Positions 5,220-6,390 of a stretch of 6,390 nt of DNA are shown here, in pieces; within the stretch, counting starts at the first letter, position 1, and each line of letters begins with the position of its first letter. The stretch comes from Mailhella sp. Lineage in GTDB: Bacteria; Desulfobacterota; Desulfovibrionia; Desulfovibrionales; Desulfovibrionaceae. Made by a program: the position numbers and the translations under genes. The stretch spans positions 1 through 6,390 of the forward strand of contig JAKSQA010000060.1 of the NCBI GenBank assembly GCA_024404335.1. The letters run 5' to 3'. Below the pieces are notes generated by a model. It was not told the origin of the DNA and did not search any database. It saw nothing but the letters and a program-made list of their open reading frames with translations.

Positions 5220-6390
5220 TCAGGAAGCGGCGCCCCGCGCGGCCTCCTCCGCAAGCCTTCTCGCGATCTCCAGCTGCCCTTCCCTGTCGAGGTCGGGGGA
5301 GTCCATCTTCGCCGAGACCACGGCATCGAGAATGCGCCCGACCTCGGCCCCCCGTCCGACTCCGAGCGCGATGATGTCGTCGCCCGTGATGTTGGCGCGC
5401 ATGGTGCGGCCCATGTAGATGTATCTGGTGAGCTTCTCGTGCGGCTCCGGCCTCTCCTCCATGGCCAGAAGATAGAGAAGCGTCTCGAGCGGCGCCTTCC
5501 TGAGTATGGAATGGAGGACGCTCATAGGGCCGTCGCTCCGGGCCCACTTCTCCATGCTCTGGCGAACCGACATGATGGCTCCGCGCACCGCCATGGTGTC
5601 GCGCACGCGCTTCTCCAGGAGCTGCAGACGGCTGAGAAGGGCCTCGATCTCCGGAGCGGGCGAACGGCGGCACAGGGCGATAAGCATGACCATGAGCATG
5701 TCGGGCTTCTCCGGAAGGTACATGCACATATACCATTCAAGCACCTTGCCCACACGCTCCGCCATCTCACGCTTCTCCTCCGAGAGCGCGAGCATAGGAT
5801 GGACGGCCGAAAGCAGGCCCAGCTCGTCAAGACGCACGAGCATCTCGCAGCGGAACTTCTCCTTCATCACGAGCTCGAGCTCATGGGTGATCCTGGCCCC
5901 GGCGAGTCCTTCGATCAGATGGAGGTCGTCGACGGCGTTCCGCATGAACTTCTCGCACTGGCCTCCAAGCCTGAACCCATAGCGCTGCTCGAAGCGCACG
6001 GCGCGGAACATGCGCGTGGGATCCTCGACGAAGCTCAGCGCATGCAGCACGCGGATCCGCTTGCCGCGGATGTCGTTCTGCCCGTCGAAGAAGTCCACCA
6101 GCTGCCCGAACGAATCGGGGTCAAGCCTGACGGCCATGGCGTTGATGGAAAAGTCCCTGCGGTACAGGTCCATCTTTATGGAGCTGCGCTCCACCTGCGG
6201 CATGGCGCCGGGGCGGTCGTAGAACTCCAGCCTTGCGGATGCGACGTCCACCTTGATCTCGATGCCGCCGCCGGGAATCATCGCGCCTGCGGACGCCTTC
6301 GCCGACCTGAGGCTGTCTTCGGGGAAGAGGACCATGGCGGTCATGAACTCCCTGTGCTCCCTCACCCGTCCGCGCAGTCGGATGGCCAGG
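5220..6390 (-). CDS. C-terminal part of a class II tRNA nucleotidyltransferase / poly(A) polymerase-family protein
   Basis: The frame is open to the right edge, so the start lies outside the window and only 389 residues are seen. The family adds CCA, or only the terminal A, to tRNA 3' ends. Numbered from the first whole codon, visible parts are KVDVASAR (46-53) in the nucleotidyltransferase head, the motif RRDFSINAMA (77-86), EDPTRMFRAVRF (122-133) followed by a helical RNA-binding region, and a C-terminal ITGDDIIALG segment (from 334) typical of the family. The N-terminal GG-x-VRD and DxD metal-binding motifs must lie upstream. An internal GTG at 6365 is not a real start, because the fold continues upstream of it. 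The wording around VERSSIKMDLYRRDF recalls the large delta-proteobacterial proteins with DHH and CBS domains fused ahead of this module. That fusion is inferred. CCA- versus A-adding specificity cannot be decided here. Confidence 0.88.
   Translation of the reverse strand, partial: LAIRLRGRVREHREFMTAMVLFPEDSLRSAKASAGAMIPGGGIEIKVDVASARLEFYDRPGAMPQVERSSIKMDLYRRDFSINAMAVRLDPDSFGQLVDFFDGQNDIRGKRIRVLHALSFVEDPTRMFRAVRFEQRYGFRLGGQCEKFMRNAVDDLHLIEGLAGARITHELELVMKEKFRCEMLVRLDELGLLSAVHPMLALSEEKREMAERVGKVLEWYMCMYLPEKPDMLMVMLIALCRRSPAPEIEALLSRLQLLEKRVRDTMAVRGAIMSVRQSMEKWARSDGPMSVLHSILRKAPLETLLYLLAMEERPEPHEKLTRYIYMGRTMRANITGDDIIALGVGRGAEVGRILDAVVSAKMDSPDLDREGQLEIARRLAEEAARGAAS

Overview
The window looks like ordinary chromosome of a GC-rich Gram-negative bacterium. 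The best guess is a Desulfovibrionaceae-like member of Desulfobacterota. This rests on overall impressions: the style of the IleS and tRNA-nucleotidyltransferase proteins, the high-GC coding, and a two-membrane (Lol/Tol-type) envelope. No marker gene is present to fix the taxon. Every gene recognised lies on the minus strand, so transcription runs from right to left.

Right end (5220-6390): the C-terminal 389 residues of a class II tRNA nucleotidyltransferase/poly(A) polymerase-family protein whose start lies outside the window. A 126-base gap follows. It holds a good sigma70-type promoter (perfect TTGACA -35 box), two small hairpins in the presumed leader, and a near-ideal Shine-Dalgarno sequence for ileS.

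Centre (1304-5093): ileS (isoleucyl-tRNA synthetase), lspA (lipoprotein signal peptidase) and a small PLDc_N-type membrane protein are packed with gaps of 3 and 1 bases. This indicates one transcript and probably translational coupling. ileS next to lspA is a widely conserved bacterial arrangement.

Left (361-1239): 64 bases further on is a CpoB/YbgF-like lipoprotein with a coiled coil, a Gln/Pro/Ala linker and C-terminal TPRs. It carries a clear lipobox, so it should be a substrate of the LspA encoded just upstream. A strong intrinsic terminator (284-318) ends the unit. The AT-richer gap 127-283 has an inverted repeat and weak promoter candidates for a further minus-strand gene, of which only the first 42 codons (1-126) are visible and which I could not identify.

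The functional themes are tRNA maturation and charging (nucleotidyltransferase, IleS) and envelope lipoprotein biogenesis (LspA, PLDc_N protein, CpoB-like lipoprotein). I see no mobile element, CRISPR array, RNA gene or defence system. The least-understood items are the PLDc_N gene between lspA and its putative substrate, and the organisation of the ileS promoter and leader.
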